DNA of 39,487 nucleotides from Hadesarchaea archaeon (GTDB taxonomy: Archaea > Hadarchaeota > Hadarchaeia > Hadarchaeales > Hadarchaeaceae): contig JAPDJH010000009.1 in the NCBI GenBank assembly GCA_029259175.1, positions 82,123-121,609 of the forward strand, read 5' to 3'. Below are positions 32,641 to 39,487 of this stretch, one piece after another (positions within the stretch are counted from its first letter, which is position 1; each line of letters opens with the position of its first letter). The translations under genes were made by a program, and so were the position numbers. Below the pieces are notes generated by a model. The model saw nothing but the letters and a program-made list of their open reading frames with translations. It was not told the origin of the DNA and ran no database searches.

Positions 32641-34794
32641 ATGAAAGGACTGGAAGGGAAGTATGCGGGATTGAGCATCTCCGGTGGACTCCTGATTTTG
32701 TTCTTGCTGGTGGTTGTATGGTTGGTAGCATTTTTCCTCCTCAGGCGGCAGATGAGACGAAAAACCCTCCTGATCGCGCTCACCATTTTCTCTATAACTT
32801 TCCTCGGGGCGACGATCGGAGTGCTTTCAAATCCCCTGATCTCTGGCGTTGACGCCCCATACTACCCCTATGCAGTTCGCGAGTTTCTGCAGGGCAGGCC
32901 GCTTCCCGAACCTTACCAGCCGGTGGCTTTTTACACGGCTGCGGCGTTTTCAGTTCTGACCAACGACCTCACGCTTGGGACGAAAATCGCTCAGGCTCTA
33001 TTTTTCCCACTGATGGTGTTGTCGGCTTTTATCCTGATACACTATCTGACAAAAAATGACCGGATTTCGCTCATAGTGACAGCCGTGTATGCACTCATGA
33101 GTTGTGCTTTGTCGGCCAAAGTGGGAATCCTCAAAAACATGGCCGCGATGGCGCTGATGCCTCTCTTCTATCTCTTCTTCATCAAGTTCATCCGGGGGGA
33201 GGGAAAGACACTCGATTTCAAGGTCTTGCGTTTGAACCAGAACTTTATTCTCTCGATTGTGCTCTTCGGCCTTTTGGCGGCAAGTCACTTTCTGACCACC
33301 GGCTTCGTATTCATAACGGTCGTGGCCCACGTGATGTTTCAGTTGGGATACCATCGAACACTTCCACTTCGGGAGTTGAAGTTCTTGGGAATCCTCGTTT
33401 TGCTCATCTTGGCTGGGATGACTTCGGCTTCTCTCAGAGAGAAAGTCATCGGTACCACGAACGCTTTTGCTGAGAGCCAGCCGGTGCCGGACAGCCTCTT
33501 TCCTTTCACTCTTACAGGAGTGGGGGTTCCCGGAACCGCTTTTCTCCCCTTCATTCTCGTTGGCTTCATTGGGTTTTTCTTGGTACTCGCGCGCCGTGAT
33601 AGATCAGTTTATCCGCTGGCCGTTGCCTTGCTCGCAGGGATGGTGTGCGCCCAGCCATGGGTGATAGATCCTGAGTATTCCTTCAGATTTGGGGTTCTTA
33701 CAATGACTGTGATCGTTCCTCTTGTCGCTTTTGGGGCCACTATCATAGCTGGAAGACACAGGAAGCTCTCGATGGGACTCGTCGGTACACTGGCTGCTTT
33801 TGCAATAGGGATGTTTATAGGACTCGGGCTCATCGCCGGAGCAGTAGGACCGGGATTCCTTTCCGTGGAGAAATGGGAGTTCTCGGCCGGGCTCAGAGAG
33901 CAGCTCCCGAAGAACTGTGTTCTCGTGGCTGGGCACTCGGAGTACTTCTTTGACTTTGAGTACTGGGACGACCTGATTCTCGGCCGGAATGTCGAGCACC
34001 TGTGTTCTGAGGATGAGGCTCCTCTACCGCTGGAAGAGGCGGCAAAGAGGTTGATAGATAAACAGTATGATTTTCAACAAAGATGTTTGCTTTTAATTCC
34101 AATAGAGGTTGTCGAAAATGAAAATTTGGATAAATTTGGTTTGGAGAACACGGGGATTCAGAACTCAAAAACGGCGGTTTTGGAGCTGAAGAGTTCCATC
34201 GCCGCTTTAACGGATCTGGGCGATGAGATACCCATCGACTCCGCGGTGCTGGTGGCATTGCCCGAGCTCGAAAATGAGGAGTGGGCGTATCAATCGCTGA
34301 GAAATCGCGAAGTCGAGCTGGGGAGTCCGATTCCTTGGGAAAACTTGTCAGATGAGCTGGAAATGCGCGAGAACGAGAGAGGAAAGCTGTGCTTATACCT
34401 AACGGAAGCTTGGCGGGCGGAGAACTTGGATGCGGACAACCTCGGGATCGAAGCGGTGGCGGCGAACGAGCTTTATGTCGTTTTCCGCTTGGAGAACACT
34501 CAATATTGGGAAAGCGCTGAGTGGGAAAACCTTCCCATCTGGCCCACCCATGAGGAACCGCGGCGGCTCACGGCTGAAGTCAGGGTCAACCCAAACCCGC
34601 TCTTCGCTTTCATTCTTCTTCCGATCGAACTCTCACAGGTGCTCTACGGGACGCCTGCATATGGGGTCGTGAAGCTCCTGGTAGCAGTGCCGCTCACGGT
34701 CGGGCTGATCGGGCTGCTGCTCCGGCTCTGCGCTGACGGGTGGACACGGTTCTCGAGGAAGACCTCGGGGCGAAAAAGAAAAGGAAAACTGTGA
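32641..34794 (+). CDS. GT-C-like polytopic membrane protein, paralogue of the 12852 gene without propeller
   Basis: The 717-aa protein has about ten to eleven membrane helices (to residue about 410). The first loop contains GVDAPYYPY, like the Asp loop of GT-C enzymes. AQPWVIDPEYSFRFG near residue 338 matches AQPWVSSEYQWRF of the 12852 protein, and LKNMAAMALMPLFYLFF matches QKNAFGVTLMPLSVLFF. An acidic exported region (about 410-640) follows, then two helices and a basic tail. It lacks the C-terminal propeller. The likely role is sugar transfer from a lipid donor outside the membrane, by analogy only. Confidence 0.65.
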   Translation: MKGLEGKYAGLSISGGLLILFLLVVVWLVAFFLLRRQMRRKTLLIALTIFSITFLGATIGVLSNPLISGVDAPYYPYAVREFLQGRPLPEPYQPVAFYTAAAFSVLTNDLTLGTKIAQALFFPLMVLSAFILIHYLTKNDRISLIVTAVYALMSCALSAKVGILKNMAAMALMPLFYLFFIKFIRGEGKTLDFKVLRLNQNFILSIVLFGLLAASHFLTTGFVFITVVAHVMFQLGYHRTLPLRELKFLGILVLLILAGMTSASLREKVIGTTNAFAESQPVPDSLFPFTLTGVGVPGTAFLPFILVGFIGFFLVLARRDRSVYPLAVALLAGMVCAQPWVIDPEYSFRFGVLTMTVIVPLVAFGATIIAGRHRKLSMGLVGTLAAFAIGMFIGLGLIAGAVGPGFLSVEKWEFSAGLREQLPKNCVLVAGHSEYFFDFEYWDDLILGRNVEHLCSEDEAPLPLEEAAKRLIDKQYDFQQRCLLLIPIEVVENENLDKFGLENTGIQNSKTAVLELKSSIAALTDLGDEIPIDSAVLVALPELENEEWAYQSLRNREVELGSPIPWENLSDELEMRENERGKLCLYLTEAWRAENLDADNLGIEAVAANELYVVFRLENTQYWESAEWENLPIWPTHEEPRRLTAEVRVNPNPLFAFILLPIELSQVLYGTPAYGVVKLLVAVPLTVGLIGLLLRLCADGWTRFSRKTSGRKRKGKL

Positions 34795-34828
34795 GCGAAT
34801 CCAGTTTGCTGGGGCGGGAAGAGATTCT

Positions 34829-34871
34829 GGGTTGCCCCGATGCTTCCGGTTGTTTTGGCGGCTGGCAACCC
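34829..34871 (+). other. Inverted repeat in the 177-bp gap before the beta-helix gene
   Basis: GGGTTGCC at 34829-34836 and GGCAACCC at 34864-34871 form a perfect 8-bp stem with a 27-base loop. It lies after the 32641 gene and before the TATA box of the next gene. It could be a structured RNA, a processing site or a chance palindrome; no U-run follows that would make it a classical terminator. Confidence 0.35.
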
Positions 34872-34940
34872 CTGTACGAGGATTCTCTTCTGAGTCTGTC
34901 GTGCAAGCTTGTTTTCTGCCTGTGAGGTTTCAACTCTGCA

Positions 34941-34950
34941 GATTTTATAG
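34941..34950 (+). promoter_or_regulatory. TATA box of the beta-helix membrane gene
   Basis: GATTTTATAG ends 22 bp before the GTG at 34972. This spacing means a leaderless transcript. It separates this gene and the next from the upstream membrane genes. Confidence 0.5.
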
Positions 34951-34971
34951 AGCGTACGCCGACATTATTTC

Positions 34972-37044
34972 GTGAAAGTCCACGCTGCTACGCTAACCGT
35001 TACGCTCTTGGTGTTCACGCTACCGGTTTGTGCCGCCGAGGATCTGGTGGTCGGGAGCGGGGACACGCTGGTCATAGAGAACGAGACGCGCGTGATCGAG
35101 GGCAGCATCATCTTGGAACAGGATTCCACCCTGATCATCAGGGACTCGGACATCACGGTCAACAGCCACTACAAGAACCAGTACTGGGTGCGGGTGGGGT
35201 CGGGCGCAACCCTGCTCGTCGAGGGCTCGGTGCTACGCGAGGGCCCCGTCCCGAACTTGCCCGTGCTCGGGTCGTTCGGCGGGATCGAAAACTTCAGGTT
35301 CGGCGAGACAGTCATCGAGCCGGAGGAGGGTGCGCAGGTCGTCCTCAGGAACTCCACTTCAGAACTGCGCATAGGGCCGGGGGAGGGGAGTTCGGTGGTG
35401 CTGGAGTCCTCGTACCTTTCGATCCTCTTCTGGAGGTCGCTCCCCTCGGTGAGCACCACGGTGGAGAACTCGGGCATTCAGATGATACACATCTGGCTGA
35501 ACGGAGAGAACGGGGAAAACGTGGAGCTCGTTGGGCTCCGCGGCGGGGAAGAGCTGGATCTCGATCTCTCGGTTGAGGGGGCGAGTCTAGCGGTCGAGAA
35601 CTCTTGGGTGGGAAGGTACTCGGTAGCCCTCTGGATGGGCTATCCGAATGCCGATTGTAGAAAACATGTGGTGATCAAGGATTCGGAGCTGAGCGAAATC
35701 TTTGCCGTTTTTCCAAAGGGCTCCGAAGTCAGGCTCTGGGGGATAGGCCCCGGCTTCTTCGAGAACTGGAACATGCACGACAACATGGAGGAAAATGGTG
35801 TTCCGTGGAGCTTGTGCTTGGAAAACGTTTCGCTGGAGAAATGGAAGCTTGATTTCCACGGGACGGCGGAGATCGAGGACTCGCGCTTTCATTTGGACAC
35901 GTGGGACCGGGCTGAGGTCACGGTGAGGCGCTCGACCATCGTCTCCAATCACCACACGCGCGGAGGGCACATCAGGTTCATAGACTCCGTCGTTTCCGAT
36001 CGGGAGGACCATCCCACCGGGGTCCGCCTTCTTTACCAACCGTTCACGGAAAACTACGATCCTGTCTACGTGTATGAGTTCGAGAATTCTGCGCTTGGCC
36101 CCTATGCCGAGTTCGAGTTTACGGATGACAACATTGCGTGCGAGTTCCGCGGAGAGCTCGAGATGCTGGTTCCGCCGGAGCTCATCCACTGGTTCGGAGG
36201 AACGGTCGGGCGGGAGTTCCCGATCGCGGTTGTGGATGCAAACGGGAAGCCGGTAGCGGGTGCGAAGCTCGAACTCTGCACACAGAACAATCAGCTGGTC
36301 TGGGAGGGAGAGACGGGCGAGGACGGGAGCACGTCTGTGACCTTGGTGTTCGGAAAGGACAACTATGAGCAGAAGTTCGAGCTGAAGTGCTGGTTTGAAA
36401 ATGAGGAACTTCAGACGACGCTCAGTTTCTTCAGCTCCACTCCAATCATCTTGGCGTCAGAGGGCGTCCTAGAGAAGGAGAGTATTAAGCTGTGGGAGAT
36501 CACGGCCGCGTTGAGACCAACTATGATTATCCTACCTTTAGTTGCTTTTTTACTTGCTTTGCGTGCTCAACGTAGAAGGAAGCGACCAGTAGATGTTTTT
36601 GGATCATTTCCGGTTTGGATTATGACTACAACATGCTGGTACGCTCCCATTTACGATACGGTAATAGGCCCATTAACTGGTTTGGGAATTATGTTTCCGG
36701 GCACCTTTGCTCTCTTCATATACCCTCTTGTTACCGTTTTACTAGTAGCATTTTTCTACGGTACAGGATATCTTTGGAAGACAGGACAACGAGCGTTAGC
36801 GGTGGCATCAGTGATCGCTCTAAATCTATATGTTTCGTTTATTTCTGATTATTCGGCAAACACAACGCTTGACTGGATGGTTCGCCACCTCGTGATTGGT
36901 TCTGTGTGCTTTCCTCTTCTGTTTCTCGGGGTCATGTGGGCCACTAAGAACTGGAGACGAAGAATCGTGTTGATCCTTTCACTCGTCGGGATCTTGGTGG
37001 TTGGAAACTGTATTTCAGGAGCGGCTTTTGGCAAGGGGGTGTGA
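34972..37044 (+). CDS. Secreted beta-helix plus Ig-like protein fused to a six-helix membrane domain
   Basis: The 690-aa protein starts with a signal peptide (about residues 1-21, ending PVCAAED). Residues about 25-400 are repeats of short strands with Asn-Ser, Asp-Ser or Arg-Ser turns (VENSGIQ, VIKDSELS, LENVSLEK, VRRSTIV), the pattern of a right-handed beta-helix. Residues about 405-490 (FPIAVVDANGKPVAGAKLEL) form an Ig-like domain of the carboxypeptidase-regulatory type. Residues about 503-690 are a membrane domain that is a direct duplicate of the N-terminal domain of the next gene. GTG start follows the TATA box by about 22 bp. Its middle part is visibly A/T-richer than the surroundings. 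Confidence 0.65.
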   Translation: MKVHAATLTVTLLVFTLPVCAAEDLVVGSGDTLVIENETRVIEGSIILEQDSTLIIRDSDITVNSHYKNQYWVRVGSGATLLVEGSVLREGPVPNLPVLGSFGGIENFRFGETVIEPEEGAQVVLRNSTSELRIGPGEGSSVVLESSYLSILFWRSLPSVSTTVENSGIQMIHIWLNGENGENVELVGLRGGEELDLDLSVEGASLAVENSWVGRYSVALWMGYPNADCRKHVVIKDSELSEIFAVFPKGSEVRLWGIGPGFFENWNMHDNMEENGVPWSLCLENVSLEKWKLDFHGTAEIEDSRFHLDTWDRAEVTVRRSTIVSNHHTRGGHIRFIDSVVSDREDHPTGVRLLYQPFTENYDPVYVYEFENSALGPYAEFEFTDDNIACEFRGELEMLVPPELIHWFGGTVGREFPIAVVDANGKPVAGAKLELCTQNNQLVWEGETGEDGSTSVTLVFGKDNYEQKFELKCWFENEELQTTLSFFSSTPIILASEGVLEKESIKLWEITAALRPTMIILPLVAFLLALRAQRRRKRPVDVFGSFPVWIMTTTCWYAPIYDTVIGPLTGLGIMFPGTFALFIYPLVTVLLVAFFYGTGYLWKTGQRALAVASVIALNLYVSFISDYSANTTLDWMVRHLVIGSVCFPLLFLGVMWATKNWRRRIVLILSLVGILVVGNCISGAAFGKGV
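36478..37041 (+). repeat. Tandem duplication, copy 1 (A/T-richer)
   Basis: This encodes IKLWEITAALRPT ... LALRAQRRRKRP ... WYAPIYDTVIGPLTG, matched by the following gene's IKLWEITAALKPT ... LALRAQRRRKQT ... WYAPIYDTVIGPLSG. A 23-bp segment is identical between 36487-36509 and 37050-37072. Between them the DNA has diverged much more than the protein. Hand counts on sampled 60-bp lines gave about 40-43% GC here against about 52-58% in copy 2. Confidence 0.85.
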
Positions 37045-37610
37045 GCATCAAGCTGTGGGAGATCACGGCCGCTCTGAAACCGACCGTGTTTCTTCTGGTT
37101 ATGGTCATCTTTTTGCTTGCGTTGCGTGCCCAGCGAAGGAGAAAACAAACGCTTGACCTCTTCGGTCCGTGGCCGTTTTGGGTCGTGGCCGCGACGTACT
37201 GGTACGCGCCGATCTACGATACGGTGATCGGACCACTGTCTGGTTTTGGCGTCATGACCCCGGCTGCCCTGCCCTTCTTAGCGTACGTTGGCTTTGCCTT
37301 GATTATGGCGGCGCTCTTCTACGCTGCCGCATATTGGTGGAGAACTGGGCGTCGGGTGCTGGCATTGGCGCTCGTGATTGGGCTGAATCTCTACGGCTCG
37401 ACGGTTTTCGATTACCACGAGGGGGCGACGCTCGGGTTCATGGCGCGCCATCTCGTGAACGGCTCCGTGGGCTTTTCTCTTCTGTTCCTCGGGATCCTGT
37501 GGGCCCGCGAGAGTTGGCGCCGGAGGTACGCGTTGGTTCTCTCACTCATCGGAATATTCGCGATTGGAAACAGTATCACGGGCGCCGTTCTTCAGACTGG
37601 AGAAGCGCTC
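37041..37610 (+). repeat. Tandem duplication, copy 2
   Basis: This is the N-terminal coding half of the 37041 gene and the partner of copy 1, lying 563 bp downstream in the same orientation. Both copies end in a similar GNxITGAxx segment. Copy 2 has codon usage like the neighbouring genes. Confidence 0.85.
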
Positions 37611-38579
37611 ACGTATGTGGCTCCCTTCTTCGCGATATTGGTCATCCTCGGTGTTCTGATCACTCGCGGACAACACGTTGGAAAGAAAGTAAAGGGAGGA
37701 ATAGGTCTCACAAAGGTGAATTGGAAGCTCGTCTTGGCGATCGTTCTCCCAGTTCTCGTATCGGTCGCTTGCGCGTTCGTCATTTACAGCCGTGGCGGCG
37801 AGTGCGAGGAAAGAGCCAAGTACGCACTACCACTCATGATCACGCTCTACGCGTGTTCCTCGGTCCTCGTTGTCCGGCGGAAGGAGCTCTGGTATCGGGC
37901 GTTCCTGGTGTGGTATCTGGTGGTGATGGGGAGCTTCACGGCGGCGTTTCTCATTCCGGGGATGGAACCCTATGGATACGTGATCGAAGCAGGGAAGGGG
38001 CTTGGCCTCTCCGGGGGTGCGCTCGCGTTGTTCGTAGCAATAAACCCCATGGTGGTTTGGTACTACGGCTACTGCTTGGTTGGGATTAAGGAACTCCTGA
38101 GGCCATCGACGGCTTTAAAGCCAAATCGTGTTAGGGCAGTACACGTGTTGTGTCTGGTGGCAGTAACGGGCGGGACGCTCAACGTGCTGGCCTCGGCTGG
38201 CGGATTCAACGGATGGCTGGGTCTGAACGACACGGTGATTTTGGGAACGATGTGGGGGACGCTCTACTGGTTCCGACCTTGGAAGTGGTTCACGCGGATC
38301 CACTTGGGCCGGTTGCTCCTAAACGTTATTTATGTGTTTCCAGCGATGCTTTCAAGCCAAGCGGGAATCATGATTGGGAGTTTGGGGGGCTATATGGCCT
38401 TAGGAGCGTGGACGGATCTGATGGCGATCAATGGTGTGGCCTCAGCGGGTATTCTGCTGTCGGTGCAGGAGAGAGGGCCACGTTGGAAAAAGGTGGGGTG
38501 GATCGCGGTGCTGTTGCTGATGGTGGGAGCTCCGATTTTGAACATCTTGGCCTACTTGGCTGGTGCGGGACCGTCATGA
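37041..38579 (+). CDS. Polytopic membrane protein of two fused paralogous modules
   Basis: The 512-aa protein has about fourteen membrane helices. Residues 1-190 duplicate the membrane domain of the preceding protein. Residues about 225-512 are related to the whole 31860 protein. GTG at 37041 overlaps the preceding stop (GTGA), so the two are coupled. No catalytic motif is seen. The gene looks like a fusion of two family modules found separately elsewhere in this cluster. Confidence 0.7.
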   Translation: MSIKLWEITAALKPTVFLLVMVIFLLALRAQRRRKQTLDLFGPWPFWVVAATYWYAPIYDTVIGPLSGFGVMTPAALPFLAYVGFALIMAALFYAAAYWWRTGRRVLALALVIGLNLYGSTVFDYHEGATLGFMARHLVNGSVGFSLLFLGILWARESWRRRYALVLSLIGIFAIGNSITGAVLQTGEALTYVAPFFAILVILGVLITRGQHVGKKVKGGIGLTKVNWKLVLAIVLPVLVSVACAFVIYSRGGECEERAKYALPLMITLYACSSVLVVRRKELWYRAFLVWYLVVMGSFTAAFLIPGMEPYGYVIEAGKGLGLSGGALALFVAINPMVVWYYGYCLVGIKELLRPSTALKPNRVRAVHVLCLVAVTGGTLNVLASAGGFNGWLGLNDTVILGTMWGTLYWFRPWKWFTRIHLGRLLLNVIYVFPAMLSSQAGIMIGSLGGYMALGAWTDLMAINGVASAGILLSVQERGPRWKKVGWIAVLLLMVGAPILNILAYLAGAGPS

Positions 38580-38580
38580 G

Positions 38581-39144
38581 CTAGTAAAGAACCCCGATGA
38601 CCAAGAGCAAGGGGATTTCGACGGCTGCCCACAGAAAAGGGTTCCAAACCATGACTTTGCTTCCATCAAGCGGTGGGATGGGAAGGAGGTTGAAAAACGC
38701 CAGCCATAGGTTGATGTAACTCCCGAGGATTCCCATTAAACCGAGCATCCCGCCAAGATAGGTTAGCGGGAAGAATGCACACGCCACTCCGATGTTTGTC
38801 AAAGGACCGGCCAAGCTTATCAGGCCCCCCTGTTCTACCGTAATGAAGGGTGCGAGGATCACCACCGCACCGGGGGCTGCAAAGATAATCCTCCCGCCTG
38901 AGAGAAGTCCGGCGACCAGCGCCAGCAGCAAACCGAGATTCCAAGCTCGGTAAACTGAGAAAAAGCCGAACCGAGCAGCCATCGACTTGTGGGCGAACTC
39001 GTGGGCTAGAAAGCCGACTAGCAGCGGAAAGACCACAACTGCCAGCCGCTCGGCCACTTCGGAGAGCGGTCGAAAGCCGATTCCTGAAATCGCGATTGCC
39101 AGTACCGCCACTGAAAGCAAGATCTGTTCGATTTCGGACTTCAT
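38581..39144 (-). CDS. Site-2 protease family protein (M50)
   Basis: This is an intramembrane zinc metalloprotease homologue. The active site FLAHEFAHKSMA carries HExxH (HEFAH), and NLLPIPPLDGSKVM carries the distal NxxPxxxxDG motif with the third metal ligand. The 187-aa protein has about five membrane helices and no PDZ domain, so it is a small archaeal form. ATG at 39144 fits a TATA-like box (39168-39178) about 25 bp upstream; ATG at 39156 is possible. It converges with the 37041 gene 1 bp away. It may cleave membrane-anchored regulators such as the winged-helix protein, which is speculation. Confidence 0.88.
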   Translation of the reverse strand: MKSEIEQILLSVAVLAIAISGIGFRPLSEVAERLAVVVFPLLVGFLAHEFAHKSMAARFGFFSVYRAWNLGLLLALVAGLLSGGRIIFAAPGAVVILAPFITVEQGGLISLAGPLTNIGVACAFFPLTYLGGMLGLMGILGSYINLWLAFFNLLPIPPLDGSKVMVWNPFLWAAVEIPLLLVIGVLY

Positions 39145-39167
39145 GAATCGTGGCATCGCATCAGGAT

Positions 39168-39178
39168 ATCTTTATTAC
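39168..39178. promoter_or_regulatory. Shared divergent TATA-like region
   Basis: ATCTTTATTAC on the plus strand (TAATAAAG on the minus strand) lies about 25-30 bp from both the M50 start at 39144 and the PIN-like start at 39208. It may serve either or both genes. Confidence 0.35.
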
Positions 39179-39207
39179 CGCTCTCCTTTTATTCACGGTG
39201 GGTGGAG

Positions 39208-39486
39208 ATGGAAATCCTGCTGGACGAAATGTACACCGGGCTCAAGCCGTTTCTGGAAGCACTCGGTTGGAAGGTCTCGAGCGTGGAAGACGTCGGGCTT
39301 AAGGGAGCGGCGGACAAGGAGGTCGTCGAGTACGCGGAGCGGCACGAGATGGTCCTGGTAACGCAGGAGCACAAGGTCGTGGGGCTGGCGAGGCTCAAGG
39401 GGATTGGGTGTGTCTTCGTGGGGCCGGCGGAGGTCGCACGGGTGATCGACGGTAAGCTTAGAGAGTTGGAAAAAGCCGGGAAGTGA
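39208..39486 (+). CDS. PIN-like nuclease domain protein (DUF5615-like)
   Basis: The 92-aa protein begins MEILLDEMYTGLKPFLEALG. It has VEYAERHEMVLVTQEHKVVG in the middle, the pattern of small PIN-like proteins whose first Asp and later acidic residues bind metal for RNA cleavage. GTG at 39202 is an alternative start. The stop is 1 base from the window end. No antitoxin is seen upstream; one may lie beyond the edge. Confidence 0.65.
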   Translation: MEILLDEMYTGLKPFLEALGWKVSSVEDVGLKGAADKEVVEYAERHEMVLVTQEHKVVGLARLKGIGCVFVGPAEVARVIDGKLRELEKAGK

Positions 39487-39487
39487 T

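Noticed and set aside
34740..34925. 61-aa open frame downstream of the 32641 gene
   Set aside because: It overlaps the end of that gene, has no ribosome binding site and a low-complexity Cys/Ser/Leu tail. It is probably chance.
1..39487. CRISPR arrays, insertion sequences and rRNA genes
   Set aside because: I saw no regularly spaced repeats, no transposase or integrase motifs and no rRNA segments on either strand.

Overview
The window is archaeal. The first 9.7 kb carries a euryarchaeal-type information-processing cluster: TFS, an OB-fold protein, PCNA, primase PriL and PriS, GINS, eL42, eS27, aIF2-alpha, Nop10 and a PAC2-family protein. Alba, deoxyhypusine synthase, archaeal-type DNA ligase and AspRS occur further on. 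Start regions show TATA/BRE-like promoters, several of them almost leaderless, and GGTGA or GGAGG ribosome binding sites. I would place it among Euryarchaeota-like lineages with a moderate-GC genome (Hadarchaeota-like is a guess). The sequence alone does not fix the species.

Layout. (1) 1-9748, plus strand: replication, transcription and translation genes in tight, often overlapping order, then a PHP phosphoesterase, a ferredoxin/geranylgeranyl reductase pair and a metallophosphoesterase. (2) 9752-12790, minus strand: DNA ligase and aspS. The ligase N-terminus is in a different frame from the rest. (3) 12852-16450: a large membrane protein fused to a beta-propeller, a membrane-anchored winged-helix gene broken by an in-frame TAG, and Alba. 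(4) 16570-26208: a catabolic island of two divergent units plus one convergent gene. The minus unit is fdrA, a DUF1116 gene and two CoA-transferase subunits. The plus unit encodes the three subunits of a molybdenum hydroxylase. The convergent gene encodes a cyclase-family amidohydrolase. (5) 26315-27627: deoxyhypusine synthase, a tiny basic membrane protein and tRNA-Cys(GCA). (6) 27662-28404: a HepT/MntA toxin-antitoxin pair between tRNA-Cys and a degenerate copy of its 3' half, which looks like a small integrated element. (7) 28441-38579: about 10 kb of co-directional polytopic membrane proteins, several of them paralogous, carrying extracytosolic carbohydrate-type modules (ConA/LamG-like, beta-helix). 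It includes a recent tandem duplication. (8) 38581-39486: a site-2-protease homologue and a PIN-like protein.

How the genes may work together. The island at 16.5-26.2 kb combines hydroxylation of an N-heterocycle or aldehyde, hydrolytic ring or amide opening, CoA transfer, and the FdrA/DUF1116 pair that in bacteria belongs to oxamate carbamoyl transfer. I read it as a candidate archaeal pathway for degrading an N-containing compound. The usual third OXTCase subunit and carbamate kinase are absent from the window, so the chemistry may differ from E. coli. The membrane cluster (region 7), with the 12852 gene, looks like an uncharacterised cell-surface polysaccharide or glycoconjugate system: two GT-C-like paralogues share an AQPW...EY..RF motif. 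Both ideas are inference.
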